A stretch of DNA of 64,000 bases from Pseudocoprococcus catus (lineage in GTDB: Bacteria; Bacillota; Clostridia; Lachnospirales; Lachnospiraceae), in the NCBI RefSeq assembly GCF_902381825.1, contig NZ_LR698973.1, forward strand, positions 1,795,584 to 1,859,583. The letters are read 5' to 3'. The notes under the pieces were generated by a model that saw only the letters and a list, made by a program, of their open reading frames with translations, searched no databases and had not been told where the DNA came from. Both the position numbers and the translations under genes were made by a program. Below, in pieces: positions 55,797 through 64,000 of the stretch. Numbering within the stretch: position 1 is the first letter of the stretch; the number at the start of each line of letters is the position of its first letter.

Positions 55797-57030
55797 GGAA
55801 CTTGGCAGAAGGGCCAAACAGGCATCAAGACAGATGAACAGAATGGGGACAAAACAGAAGAATCAGATTCTTGCTCTGGCAGCACAGGCGCTGGTGGATG
55901 AGCAGGAAGAGATTTTGAAGGCTAATGCCATGGATATAGAGGCGGCAAGAAAGAAAAATATGCCGGAGCCGATGGTGGATCGCCTGGTTTTATCAGAAAG
56001 CCGCATTGCCGGTATGGCAGAGGGACTGACACAGCTGATTGCCCTGGAAGACCCGATTGGTGAAATCATCAGTTCTACCCTTCGTCCGAATGGTCTTGAA
56101 ATCTGCAAAAAGAGAGTGCCTATCGGCGTCATAGGAATTATTTATGAGTCCAGACCAAATGTGACAGCGGATGCCTTTGGCTTATGTTTTAAGACAAATA
56201 ATACCGTGATTTTAAAGGGTGGCAGTGATGCCATTCATTCTAATATGGCCATTACAAAAATATTGAGAAAAGCTATTGCCGCAGGGGGCGGCTGTGAAGA
56301 TGCCCTTCTGTTGGTGGAAGACACAAGCCGTGAAACAGCAAAAGCCATGATGCGCCTGAACCAGTATATTGATGTACTGATTCCAAGGGGCGGTGCAGGA
56401 TTGATTCGTACCGTTGTGGAGAACAGCACAGTGCCGGTGATTGAAACCGGAACAGGCAATTGTCATGTTTATGTGGATGCTTCTGCGGATATTAACATGG
56501 CGGTAAAGATTATTCTGAATGCAAAGACCCAGAGAACAGGTGTCTGCAATGCCTGTGAATCACTGGTGATTCATAAAGACATTATCGGAGAGGCGCTTCC
56601 GGCTATTGCAAAGGCTCTGAGAGAGAAGCACTGCGAGCTTCGCGGTGATGAGGCAGCCCTTGAAGTGGTGCCGGATATGAAGAAAGCAACAGAGGAAGAC
56701 TGGGGAACTGAATACCTGGATCTGATTGCTTCTGTGCGTACCGTTGCTTCTGTGGATGAAGCCATTGAGCATATCAACCGCTACAATACCGGCCATTCTG
56801 AGGCCATTGTGACAAAAGATTACGCCAATGCGAGAAAATTCCTGGATGAGGTGGATGCTGCAGCGGTTTACGTCAATGCATCAACCCGTTTTACAGATGG
56901 ATTTGAATTTGGTTTTGGTGCCGAAATCGGCATCAGCACACAAAAACTTCATGCCAGAGGGCCGATGGGGTTAAAAGAACTGACCACTACCAAGTATGTG
57001 ATTTATGGAGATGGCCAGATTCGGGAATAA
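55783..57030 (+). CDS. proA: Gamma-glutamyl phosphate reductase
   Basis: A 415-residue aldehyde-dehydrogenase-fold ProA. Marks are [21 protein letters not shown] (about residues 105-125), [11 protein letters not shown], the catalytic Cys in [10 protein letters not shown] (about residue 255) and the late [29 protein letters not shown]. It reduces glutamyl phosphate in proline synthesis. ATG 55783 is preferred since AAAGGAG lies 11 nt before it and only 2 nt before the alternative 55774. Confidence 0.98.
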   Translation: MTTVEELGRRAKQASRQMNRMGTKQKNQILALAAQALVDEQEEILKANAMDIEAARKKNMPEPMVDRLVLSESRIAGMAEGLTQLIALEDPIGEIISSTLRPNGLEICKKRVPIGVIGIIYESRPNVTADAFGLCFKTNNTVILKGGSDAIHSNMAITKILRKAIAAGGGCEDALLLVEDTSRETAKAMMRLNQYIDVLIPRGGAGLIRTVVENSTVPVIETGTGNCHVYVDASADINMAVKIILNAKTQRTGVCNACESLVIHKDIIGEALPAIAKALREKHCELRGDEAALEVVPDMKKATEEDWGTEYLDLIASVRTVASVDEAIEHINRYNTGHSEAIVTKDYANARKFLDEVDAAAVYVNASTRFTDGFEFGFGAEIGISTQKLHARGPMGLKELTTTKYVIYGDGQIRE

Positions 57031-57069
57031 ATATCTCAATCTTTGATTGGGATAAACTGGAGGATATGA

Positions 57070-58515
57070 ATGAGCATTAATGATTATACAAAAGCAGAGG
57101 GTGTGTCACAGCTGCCTTCTGATGAAACTGAGAAACAGCTGTTTATCATCGAGCAGTTACATGAACAGATGCAGGCGGATTATGCCAGAACAGGGAAGAA
57201 AAAGACCTATCATGTGGTGACTTTCGGCTGTCAGATGAATGCCAGGGACTCAGAGAAACTGGCGGGCATTCTGGAACGCATCGGTTATGCAGAAACAGAT
57301 ACGGAGGATGCGGATTTTGTCATTTACAATACCTGTACGGTACGTGAAAATGCCAATCTTCGTGTTTACGGCCGCTTGGGACAGATGAAGCGTACTAAGC
57401 AGCGCCATCCGGATATGCTGATCGCATTGTGCGGCTGCATGATGCAGGAGCCCCTTGTTGTTGACAAGATTCGTAAATCTTACCGTCATGTGGATATTAT
57501 TTTCGGTACACACAATATCTTTAAATTGGCAGAGCTGATTCAGACACGTTTGAATACCGGCAAAATGGTGGTAGATATCTGGAAAGATACCAATCAGATT
57601 GTGGAGGATCTGCCGAATGAACGCAAGTACTCTTTCAAAACAGGTGTCAATATCATGTTTGGCTGCAACAATTTCTGCAGTTATTGTATTGTCCCTTATG
57701 TGCGTGGTCGTGAGAGAAGCCGTGAACCGAAGGATATTATCCGTGAGATTGAGCGTGATGTAGCAGATGGCGTGAAGGAAGTTATGCTCCTTGGACAGAA
57801 TGTCAATTCCTACGGTAAGAATCTGGAAAACCCAATCAGCTTTGCCAAGTTGCTTCAGGAAATCGAGAAGATTGAAGGACTGGAACGTATTCGTTTTATG
57901 ACTTCTCATCCGAAGGATTTGTCTGATGAACTGATTGCTGTTATGGGGCAGTCAAAGAAAATCTGCCGTCATCTTCATCTGCCGCTGCAGTCAGGCAGCA
58001 GTCGTATTCTGAAGTTGATGAACCGTAAATATACCAAAGAATCATATCTTGACCTGGTGGACCGCATCCGTAAAGGCTGCCCGGATATTTCTTTGACAAC
58101 AGATATTATTGTGGGCTTTCCGGGAGAAACAGAAGAGGATTTCTTAGAGACCATGGATGTGGTGGAGAAAGTTGGATTTGACAGTGCCTTTACTTTCATT
58201 TATTCTAAAAGAACAGGCACCCCGGCGGCTTCTATGGAGAATCAGGTGCCGGAAGATGTTGTCAAGGATCGTTTTGATCGTCTGTTAAAGCTCGTACAGC
58301 AGAAGGCCTCTGAAGCTTCTGCACGTTTTACTGGCTCCGTACAGAAAGTGCTGGTGGAAGATGTGAATGAGCATGACGAAACCATGGTAACAGGCCGTAT
58401 GAGCAATAATCTGCTGGTACATTTCAAAGGAACACCGGATTTGATCGGTCAGATAGTGGATGTTCATCTGGAAGAGTGCAAAGGTTTTTATTATATCGGT
58501 AATTTGTCAGAATAA
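57070..58515 (+). CDS. miaB: tRNA methylthiotransferase MiaB
   Basis: A 481-residue MiaB. N-terminal UPF0004 domain with Cys in TFGCQMNARDSEKLAG, NTCTVREN and ALCGCMM; radical-SAM motif GCNNFCSYCIVPYVRGRERSR (CX3CX2C); C-terminal TRAM domain. It adds the methylthio group to i6A37 of tRNA. The extra N-terminal 60 residues are usual for Clostridia MiaB. It is followed by a promoter and hairpin region, then glnN. Confidence 0.98.
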   Translation: MSINDYTKAEGVSQLPSDETEKQLFIIEQLHEQMQADYARTGKKKTYHVVTFGCQMNARDSEKLAGILERIGYAETDTEDADFVIYNTCTVRENANLRVYGRLGQMKRTKQRHPDMLIALCGCMMQEPLVVDKIRKSYRHVDIIFGTHNIFKLAELIQTRLNTGKMVVDIWKDTNQIVEDLPNERKYSFKTGVNIMFGCNNFCSYCIVPYVRGRERSREPKDIIREIERDVADGVKEVMLLGQNVNSYGKNLENPISFAKLLQEIEKIEGLERIRFMTSHPKDLSDELIAVMGQSKKICRHLHLPLQSGSSRILKLMNRKYTKESYLDLVDRIRKGCPDISLTTDIIVGFPGETEEDFLETMDVVEKVGFDSAFTFIYSKRTGTPAASMENQVPEDVVKDRFDRLLKLVQQKASEASARFTGSVQKVLVEDVNEHDETMVTGRMSNNLLVHFKGTPDLIGQIVDVHLEECKGFYYIGNLSE

Positions 58516-58586
58516 TAAACAAAATCGTGAAAAAAGAAAAATAATTGGTGGTTTTTTACAAAAGATAAAATTATCATAAAAAATAG

Positions 58587-58676
58587 TTGTATTTTCCAGA
58601 TTTTGTGATATGATGAATGAGAAGTTAAGTTTGAAGAGCAAAGGCGTTCTCATTTATTTGAGGACGCCTTTTTACT
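58587..58676 (+). promoter_or_regulatory. Promoter and leader hairpin/attenuator of glnN
   Basis: TTGTAT (58587-58592), 16-bp spacer, TATGAT (58609-58614). About 20 nt after the predicted start a stem AAAGGCGT...ACGCCTTT (58640-58647 with 58664-58671) with an inner CTCA/TGAG is followed by TTTTTA. It can end miaB transcription or attenuate glnN. A second region to the ATG (58677-58786) shows no strong fold. Confidence 0.65.
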
Positions 58677-58786
58677 TTACCGGGGTTCAGGTGCCATTTT
58701 TAGCACAGCGGTTAGTCAGAAGTGAGAGATGACGAATACCGTATAGCTCCGGAACAAGCAAATAATATTGAAATGAGGTAGGAACT

Positions 58787-60898
58787 ATGTCAGTAAAAAT
58801 CAATGTATCAGAGATTTTTGCATCTAACGTATTTGATGATGCGACAATGAAACAGCGTTTACCAAAGAAGATTTATGCTGAATTCAAGAATACGCTTCTT
58901 GAAGGCAAGGACCTTGAACCACATGTGGCTGAGATTATCGCCCATGAGATGAAAGAGTGGGCCATTGAAAAAGGTGCCACACATTATACACACTGGTTCC
59001 AGCCTTTGACCAATATTACGGCTGAGAAGCATGATGCGTTCATTAATCCGCAGAAAGACGGCTCTATTCTTCTTTCTTTCTCAGGAAAAGAGCTGATCAA
59101 GGGTGAACCGGATGGTTCTTCATTCCCTTCAGGTGGTATCCGTGCAACATGTGAAGCAAGGGGTTATACAGCATGGGATTGTACATCACCGGCTTTCATT
59201 CATGAAGCTCCGGACAGCACACCGGTTCTTTATATTCCGACTATTTTCTGTTCTTACACAGGTGAAGCACTGGATAAGAAGACACCGCTTCTTCGTTCCA
59301 TGGAAGCACTGAGCACACAGGCTATGCGTATTATCAAACTCTTTGGTGATACAACAGCAACAAAGGTTGTAACAAGTGTCGGACCTGAACAGGAATACTT
59401 CCTTGTAGACAAGGATACATATGACAAACGTAAAGACTTGATCTTCACAGGCCGTACATTATTCGGCGCACCTGCTCCTAAGGGTCAGGAACTGGATGAT
59501 CATTACTTTGGTACAATCAAAGAGAGAGTCCTTGCTTATATGACAGAGTTAAATGAAGAACTCTGGAAATTGGGTATTACAGCAAAGACACAGCATAATG
59601 AAGTTGCACCTGCTCAGCATGAACTGGCACCGATTTATGATACAACCAATATTGCCACAGACCACAATCAGCTGATTATGGAAATTATGAAGAAAGTTGC
59701 ACTTCGCCATAATCTTGTATGCCTGTTACATGAGAAACCATTTGCAGGTATCAATGGTTCCGGTAAACACAATAACTGGTCTATGAGCACAGATACAGGC
59801 AAGAATCTGTTGGAGCCTGGTGATACACCACATTCCAACAAGCAGTTCCTTCTTGTATTGGCATCTATCCTGAAAGCTGTTGATGATTATGCACCGTTGC
59901 TTCGTATGTCCGCAGCAACTCCTGGCAATGACCACAGACTTGGTGCTAATGAAGCACCTCCAGCAATCATCTCCGTATTCCTTGGCGATCAGCTGGAAGA
60001 TGTATTAAGCCAGTTATGTGAAAAAGGCGAAGCTACAAGAAGTCTGGAAGGCAGCCAGCTTGAAACAGGTGTATCCACTGTACCAAGATTCAGCAAAGAT
60101 GCCACAGACCGCAACAGAACATCACCATTTGCATTTACAGGCAATAAATTCGAATTCCGTATGGTAGGTTCTTCTGCGTCCATCGCAGACCCTAACATTG
60201 TATTAAATACAATTGTTGCAGAGACATTATGTCAGGCAGCAGATATTCTTGAAAAGGCCGATGATTTTGAACTGGCTCTCCATGATCTGATCAAGGACTG
60301 GGTAACTGACCATATCCGTATCATCTTTAATGGTGATGGTTATTCAGATGCATGGGTAGAGGAAGCTGCCCGCCGTGGCCTTCCAAACATCAAGAATACA
60401 GTAGATGCTACATCTGTACTGGCAGATCCAGAAGTCATCAAACTTTTCGAGAAACATGGCGTATTCTCAGCAGTAGAGCTTGCAGCCCGTGAAGAAGTTG
60501 GTTACGAGAACTATTCTAAGGCTATCAATATCGAAGCAAGAACCATGATTGATATGGTTAAGAAAGAAATCATTCCTGCTGTCATGGAATATACAACAAC
60601 TGTTGCAAAATCTGTTGCAGCTGTCAAGGCTGTTGGCGCAGATGCTTCTGTACAGGAAAAGGTTCTGAAAGAAATTACAACAGAGCTGTCCAAACTGGAT
60701 GCATCTGTTGTTAAACTGGAAGCAGCAACAGATGCTTCTGTTAAGATTGAAGATCCTAAGGCTCAGGCTATTGCATACAGAGACGATGTATTCGCTCAGT
60801 TTGTAGAAGTACGTGAACCGGCTGATAAACTGGAAACACTGGTTGATGAGAAAGCTTGGCCATTCCCAACATATGCAGAACTGCTGTTCAACGTCTAA
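58787..60898 (+). CDS. glnN: Type III glutamine synthetase
   Basis: A 703-residue GSIII. Marks are [63 protein letters not shown] and [12 protein letters not shown], i.e. the glutamate and ATP sites of the GSIII family, which is about 700 residues long and unrelated in length to GSI. It fixes ammonia onto glutamate. Very biased codon use shows high expression. It is followed by the 147-nt nested hairpin element. Confidence 0.98.
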   Translation: MSVKINVSEIFASNVFDDATMKQRLPKKIYAEFKNTLLEGKDLEPHVAEIIAHEMKEWAIEKGATHYTHWFQPLTNITAEKHDAFINPQKDGSILLSFSGKELIKGEPDGSSFPSGGIRATCEARGYTAWDCTSPAFIHEAPDSTPVLYIPTIFCSYTGEALDKKTPLLRSMEALSTQAMRIIKLFGDTTATKVVTSVGPEQEYFLVDKDTYDKRKDLIFTGRTLFGAPAPKGQELDDHYFGTIKERVLAYMTELNEELWKLGITAKTQHNEVAPAQHELAPIYDTTNIATDHNQLIMEIMKKVALRHNLVCLLHEKPFAGINGSGKHNNWSMSTDTGKNLLEPGDTPHSNKQFLLVLASILKAVDDYAPLLRMSAATPGNDHRLGANEAPPAIISVFLGDQLEDVLSQLCEKGEATRSLEGSQLETGVSTVPRFSKDATDRNRTSPFAFTGNKFEFRMVGSSASIADPNIVLNTIVAETLCQAADILEKADDFELALHDLIKDWVTDHIRIIFNGDGYSDAWVEEAARRGLPNIKNTVDATSVLADPEVIKLFEKHGVFSAVELAAREEVGYENYSKAINIEARTMIDMVKKEIIPAVMEYTTTVAKSVAAVKAVGADASVQEKVLKEITTELSKLDASVVKLEAATDASVKIEDPKAQAIAYRDDVFAQFVEVREPADKLETLVDEKAWPFPTYAELLFNV

Positions 60899-60907
60899 AA
60901 AAGAGAC

Positions 60908-61054
60908 GGAGCATTCGCGCTAAGTAGTTAGTAAAGTGCGGTTTTAGATTATCGATAAAAGGATTCCCTATGATCTGTTCAGCACAGGTGCATAGGGAAT
61001 CCTTTTTTGAAGTTTATAGACCGCACTTTGAAAAATATATGAGCGCGAACACTC
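60908..61054. other. 147-nt nested inverted-repeat element after glnN
   Basis: Three nested exact stems: TTCGCGCT 60914-60921 with 61042-61049, AAAGTGCGGT 60933-60942 with 61020-61029, and a 16-bp stem 60957-60972 with 60991-61006 followed by TT. The ends extend to GGAG...CTCC (60908/61054). The inner stem plus T-run can act as terminator of glnN; the outer symmetry is larger than a terminator needs, so a small non-autonomous mobile element or a structured RNA is possible. Confidence 0.6.
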
Positions 61055-61155
61055 CTGATAGAGATAAGATTTCTTAAGGCTTTTTGGGAGGGAAGTCATT
61101 TGGACTACAATAAATGATAGTATGGGCAGATGTAATGAAATATGCTCTTATAAAT

Positions 61156-61536
61156 TTACAAGCCAAACCTGGCTATTACAAAAAAGACAGCGGCAATGAT
61201 GAATGATACAACAATTCGCAGCATGGAATAGCTGTATAATTTTTCCGGAGTGAATTTGTCATAACGCACGGTTACTGTGGAGCCGATTTGTGAGGACATA
61301 GGCACTTGTATGCGGTTATGGGACTGATAGATTCTGCCCTTTACTTTGTAGGAAACAACCGCCCATTTTGAATTGCGAAACTTTGATGTTTCAGGACCTG
61401 GTGTTTTAATGGATATAATGGTTCCGACGGTTTGCGCCGTTTTGTTGTAATTCAAAAGAAATTGAAGAATATTGAACAGGCAAAAGCACAGGGCGGCTGC
61501 GCTAATCATATAGAGAAAAATTTTTTCGTTATTCAT
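61156..61536 (-). CDS. DUF3592 membrane protein
   Basis: A 126-residue protein: an N-terminal hydrophobic helix (FLYMISAAALCFCLFNILQFLL), a DUF3592-like beta-rich middle (TVGTIISI, WAVVSYKVKGRIYQ, VTVRYD) and a C-terminal helix. Function unknown. It is the last gene of the minus-strand GntR/ABC cassette 2 unit, 15 nt after the permease, so it may belong functionally with that transporter. Confidence 0.75.
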   Translation of the reverse strand: MNNEKIFLYMISAAALCFCLFNILQFLLNYNKTAQTVGTIISIKTPGPETSKFRNSKWAVVSYKVKGRIYQSHNRIQVPMSSQIGSTVTVRYDKFTPEKLYSYSMLRIVVSFIIAAVFFVIARFGL

Positions 61537-61551
61537 ATTTAAAACCCTCTT

Positions 61552-62202
61552 TCATGCTAAATCAGTTTTGCTATAAAATTTTATGGACAAAGCAGCAGAT
61601 ACTGCCAGAATCATACAGGAAAGCAACAAGACACTTCCGCAAATAAGGATTGGGGAAAATTCGGAAAGAAAGTTCAGGTTGAAATTTTCCATTTTCATGA
61701 GCTGAGGCAGGAGGAAAGGCGAAGCTATGATGACAACTGTAAAGGAAAATTTGGTTTTCTCGTAACCAAGCTTATACTGTATTGGAAGATAGATACTGAT
61801 CAATACAGAGGTGACTAAAAACATCAGGAAGAACATGGCTGCATTCATAGTGTCTAAACCGGGGATAATCAAAGCTTCAATGGTATAGATGGTGCAGCAG
61901 ACCACATAAACGGCAATACAGAAAATGTACAGGGACAATACCATCATTTTTCGTGAAAAAGTTGCTGCGCATAGCAGAGAGGCTACCTTTGGAAATTGAT
62001 ATTCTTTTAAAGAGATATATTGCAGCAGGATTAAAACGCAGAAAATGACAGACAGCATGAAGCCCAGAATCCCGGCATATTCAGGGACACGCCAGAGCAT
62101 AAAAGGCGGGATAAGTACCGCAGCAGCCAGCATAATCAGTACATACTTTTTGATAATCAGGATATCTTTCTTTAATAAATACCATAGCATCATTTTCCAC
62201 AA
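61552..62202 (-). CDS. ABC permease (cassette 2)
   Basis: A 216-residue ABC-2-type permease with six hydrophobic segments. It is the positional equivalent of the cassette-1 permease (210 residues) and shares the same 13-nt overlap with its ATPase gene. Substrate unknown. Confidence 0.82.
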   Translation of the reverse strand: MWKMMLWYLLKKDILIIKKYVLIMLAAAVLIPPFMLWRVPEYAGILGFMLSVIFCVLILLQYISLKEYQFPKVASLLCAATFSRKMMVLSLYIFCIAVYVVCCTIYTIEALIIPGLDTMNAAMFFLMFLVTSVLISIYLPIQYKLGYEKTKFSFTVVIIASPFLLPQLMKMENFNLNFLSEFSPILICGSVLLLSCMILAVSAALSIKFYSKTDLA

Positions 62203-63050
62203 CCTCCTAAATTGGCCAGCATAATATCTTCAATGGTGGGGCGTTCTGTGATGGCATCCGGAAGATACGACTGTACTCTGGCAGCATGTCTGGTGACGCC
62301 GGTAAAACCAAATGCAGTTTCTGTGATGTTTAAAAATAGCTGGCGTATATTCTCAGTTAATAATTTTTTATCACCTTTGATGATTCTGTAATTGTCAAGG
62401 AGAAAATCCTTCTCTTCCTGAAAGACGATGCGGCCATTGTGAATCATAATTAGCATATCAGCGATTTTGTCAAGGTCCGAAGTGATGTGGGTTGAGAAAA
62501 GTACACCTTTGCCGCCGTTTTCCATATAATCATTCAGAACATTCAAGAGCTGGCTTCTGCTTAGAGGGTCCAGTCCGCTGGTGGGTTCATCCATAATCAG
62601 AAGTTCAGCATTGTGAGAAAGGGCCAGAGTAAGGGCGTATTTCATCTTCATTCCTTTGGAAAGGGTATTGATTTTCCTTTTAGGGTCAAGGGAAAACATA
62701 TCCATATAGTGTTTAAAATCCTGTTCAGACCAGTCGGTATAGGCAGATGCGAGAATACTTTTCATCTCGGCCATAGACAATTCTTCATAAAAACAGCCGC
62801 CATCCAATACGACGCCGATGCGATTTTTAATCTGTTGTTCATTTTTATCCATATCAAGGCCAAAAAACTGAATATTGCCGGAATCCTTTTTCGCCAGGTC
62901 AAGAATTGTGCGCAGGGTAGTAGTCTTTCCAGCACCGTTAATTCCGATAAAACCGGTGATGCAGCCCTCCGATAAAGAAAATGAGACGTCTGTCAGAGAA
63001 AAATTTTTATACGATTTGTTTAAATTCTTTACTCTCAAAATATCTTTCAT
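62190..63050 (-). CDS. ABC transporter ATPase (cassette 2)
   Basis: A 286-residue ATPase. Walker A GINGAGKTT, Q-loop region GVVLDGGCFYEE, signature TLSKGMKMKY, Walker B LLIMDEPTSGLDP and switch STHITSDLDKIADM. It is very similar in layout to the cassette-1 ATPase (same SKGMKMK signature and same C-terminal PTIEDIMLA-like end). It begins 2 nt after the GntR gene and overlaps the permease by 13 nt. Confidence 0.93.
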   Translation of the reverse strand: MKDILRVKNLNKSYKNFSLTDVSFSLSEGCITGFIGINGAGKTTTLRTILDLAKKDSGNIQFFGLDMDKNEQQIKNRIGVVLDGGCFYEELSMAEMKSILASAYTDWSEQDFKHYMDMFSLDPKRKINTLSKGMKMKYALTLALSHNAELLIMDEPTSGLDPLSRSQLLNVLNDYMENGGKGVLFSTHITSDLDKIADMLIMIHNGRIVFQEEKDFLLDNYRIIKGDKKLLTENIRQLFLNITETAFGFTGVTRHAARVQSYLPDAITERPTIEDIMLANLGGCGK

Positions 63051-63052
63051 TG

Positions 63053-63427
63053 TTAATCCTCCTCGTAAAGAATATCCATCATGGCATTCAGTTCTTCTTT
63101 AGTAATTTTCAGTGATTTTGCAGTTTGTATCATATCGAGCATTTTCTGCTCTACAAGACGCCGTTTGGAATCCCGCAGTAATTCAAGATTGCCGGCAGAT
63201 ACAAAGGTGCCGATGCCGACCTGACTTGTAATAAACCCTTCCTGTTCCAGTTCCTCGTAAACCCGGCGAATGGTCAAAACGCTGACTTTCAGGTCATTGG
63301 CAAATGCACGGATAGAAGGAAGTGCATCACCCTCCACTAATTCTTCCTTTAAAATAGCGTCTTTAATCTGGTCTTTGATTTGCTGGTACAAAGGGCTGTC
63401 AGAAGTATTTGAAATAAGAATCTTCAA
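63053..63427 (-). CDS. GntR-family regulator, YtrA type (cassette 2)
   Basis: A 124-residue short GntR regulator parallel to the cassette-1 protein: MKILISNTSDSPLYQQIKDQ, DALPSIRAFANDLKVS, LTIRRVYEELEQEGFIT and GTFVSAGN, with a short C-terminal helix. It is expected to repress its own operon through the dyad at 63454-63490. Confidence 0.93.
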   Translation of the reverse strand: MKILISNTSDSPLYQQIKDQIKDAILKEELVEGDALPSIRAFANDLKVSVLTIRRVYEELEQEGFITSQVGIGTFVSAGNLELLRDSKRRLVEQKMLDMIQTAKSLKITKEELNAMMDILYEED

Positions 63428-63453
63428 GTTTGCTCTTCATCCTTTCTACTAGT

Positions 63454-63501
63454 GTGCTGTTTACATATACACATTATAAACATTAAGCACATAAATGTCA
63501 A
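63454..63501 (-). promoter_or_regulatory. Promoter and operator of GntR/ABC cassette 2
   Basis: Minus-strand TTGACA (63501-63496), 17-bp spacer, TATAAT (63478-63473), both perfect. A dyad with GTGCT...AGCAC (63454-63458/63486-63490) and TGTTTA...TAAACA (63458-63463/63477-63482) covers the -10 box, as expected for an autorepressor site. The half-sites differ from those of cassette 1. Confidence 0.78.
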
Positions 63502-63680
63502 TAGGAGTGTGGAAATTCAGTATTAGGTGTATTATAATGGGAGTATAAACTTTGCACAGGAATTGGGATGCGGAATGTGTTGAATGTGTTTATAGTCTGC
63601 GAAGCAGACTGGATGCCGCGCCAGGGTATGCAAGGGAGTCTTGAAAAAATTACAGATAGAGAAGGACAGGAATTAAAAGT

Positions 63681-64000
63681 ATGGGAATAAAATATACGTC
63701 ATTGACAAAAAAAGCCATGATGATTTGCTTTGAGACACATAAAAATCAAAAAGATAAAAGCGGCATGCCCTATGTTTTTCATCCATTTCATCTGGCAGAA
63801 CAGATGGAAACAGAGGATGAAATCTGTACAGCGCTGCTGCATGATGTGGCAGAGGATTCAGACTGTACAATAGAAGATTTGAAAAAGGAAGGCTTTTCAG
63901 CGGACACGATAGAAGCCTTGCGGCTGTTGACCCATGAAAAATCTGTACCATATATGGATTACATTGCAGCACTTAAAGGAAATCCGATTGCCAGAAAGGT
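63681..64000 (+). CDS. HD-domain (RelA/SpoT-like) hydrolase, 3' end cut
   Basis: The first 106 residues of a protein that runs off the window. HD motifs are visible: a first His region (THKNQKDKSGMPYVFHPFHLAEQM), the HD pair in LLHDVAEDSDCTIEDL and LTHEKSVPYMDYI. This matches the hydrolase domain of SpoT/MESH-like (p)ppGpp hydrolases and of small guanosine pyrophosphohydrolases. The synthetase part, if any, would lie outside. Preceded by a GGACAGG site. The upstream 180 nt (63502-63680) contain a small hairpin (AGTCTGC GAA GCAGACT). Confidence 0.82.
   Translation, partial: MGIKYTSLTKKAMMICFETHKNQKDKSGMPYVFHPFHLAEQMETEDEICTALLHDVAEDSDCTIEDLKKEGFSADTIEALRLLTHEKSVPYMDYIAALKGNPIARK

Noticed and set aside
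1..64000. tRNA, rRNA genes and CRISPR arrays
   Set aside because: No tRNA-like cloverleaf ends, rRNA-conserved sequence or regularly spaced repeats were seen on either strand by reading; a covariance scan was not possible.

Overview
This window looks like the chromosome of a spore-forming Clostridia member, most likely Lachnospiraceae. The support is moderate GC with strongly A/G-biased coding strands, the conserved block ylxM-ffh-rpsP-khpA-rimM-trmD-rplS-lepB-rbgA-rnhB-yraN, sporulation genes (spoIVA, yqfC, yqfD), short-form hisG with hisZ, type III glutamine synthetase, and families typical of gut Lachnospiraceae (DUF3878, a fused xanthine-dehydrogenase-like enzyme). Genus is not called.

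Layout. 1-2.8 kb: end of a dlt-like envelope acylation cluster (carrier protein, MBOAT acyltransferase, SGNH protein), then an orphan response regulator. 3.6-14.8 kb: translation and secretion housekeeping (SRP, ribosomal proteins S16 and L19, tRNA/rRNA modification, signal peptidase, GTPases RbgA and Der, RNase HII, PlsY). 14.8-16.7 kb: a small accessory island with a 246-nt structured inverted-repeat element, a two-gene GNAT toxin-antitoxin-like module and a membrane protein. 16.8-26.3 kb: spoIVA, a VanZ-like protein, RNase HI, and an operon of RNA-modification genes ending in recU. 26.4-32.3 kb: a histidine operon hisZ-G-D-B-A*-(F*)IE in which both TIM-barrel parts look degenerate and hisH, hisF and hisC are missing. 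32.4-40.6 kb: a 42-aa membrane peptide, alaS, a CapA-like protein, a fused 2Fe-2S/molybdopterin dehydrogenase with a polyferredoxin, and rpsU. 41.7-44.9 kb: a mobile-element scar with a truncated ICE-type sigma-like gene, a GntR/ABC cassette and a broken Rpn-type gene, bounded by a 9-bp direct repeat. 45-58.5 kb: yqfC-yqfD-phoH-ybeY, a DUF3048 lipoprotein, a lipid flippase, two flavoproteins, proB/proA with DUF896 and 5-formyl-THF cyclo-ligase between them, and miaB. 58.6-64 kb: type III glutamine synthetase, a large nested hairpin, a second GntR/ABC cassette on the minus strand, and the start of an HD-domain hydrolase.

How it fits together: most of the window is ordinary growth-related core genome in tightly packed operons with 1-30 nt overlaps. 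The unusual parts are (i) core enzymes whose catalytic residues have changed (signal peptidase Lys to Arg; HisA Asp to His; a response regulator lacking its switch residues), (ii) two unexplained long-dyad intergenic elements (14798-15043 and 60908-61054), (iii) a perfect 28-base palindrome at the ylxM-ffh start site, and (iv) two homologous autoregulated GntR/ABC cassettes, one apparently brought in by a mobile element. No tRNA, rRNA or CRISPR array was recognised. All assignments are from reading the sequence and from memory of the families; no database search was run.
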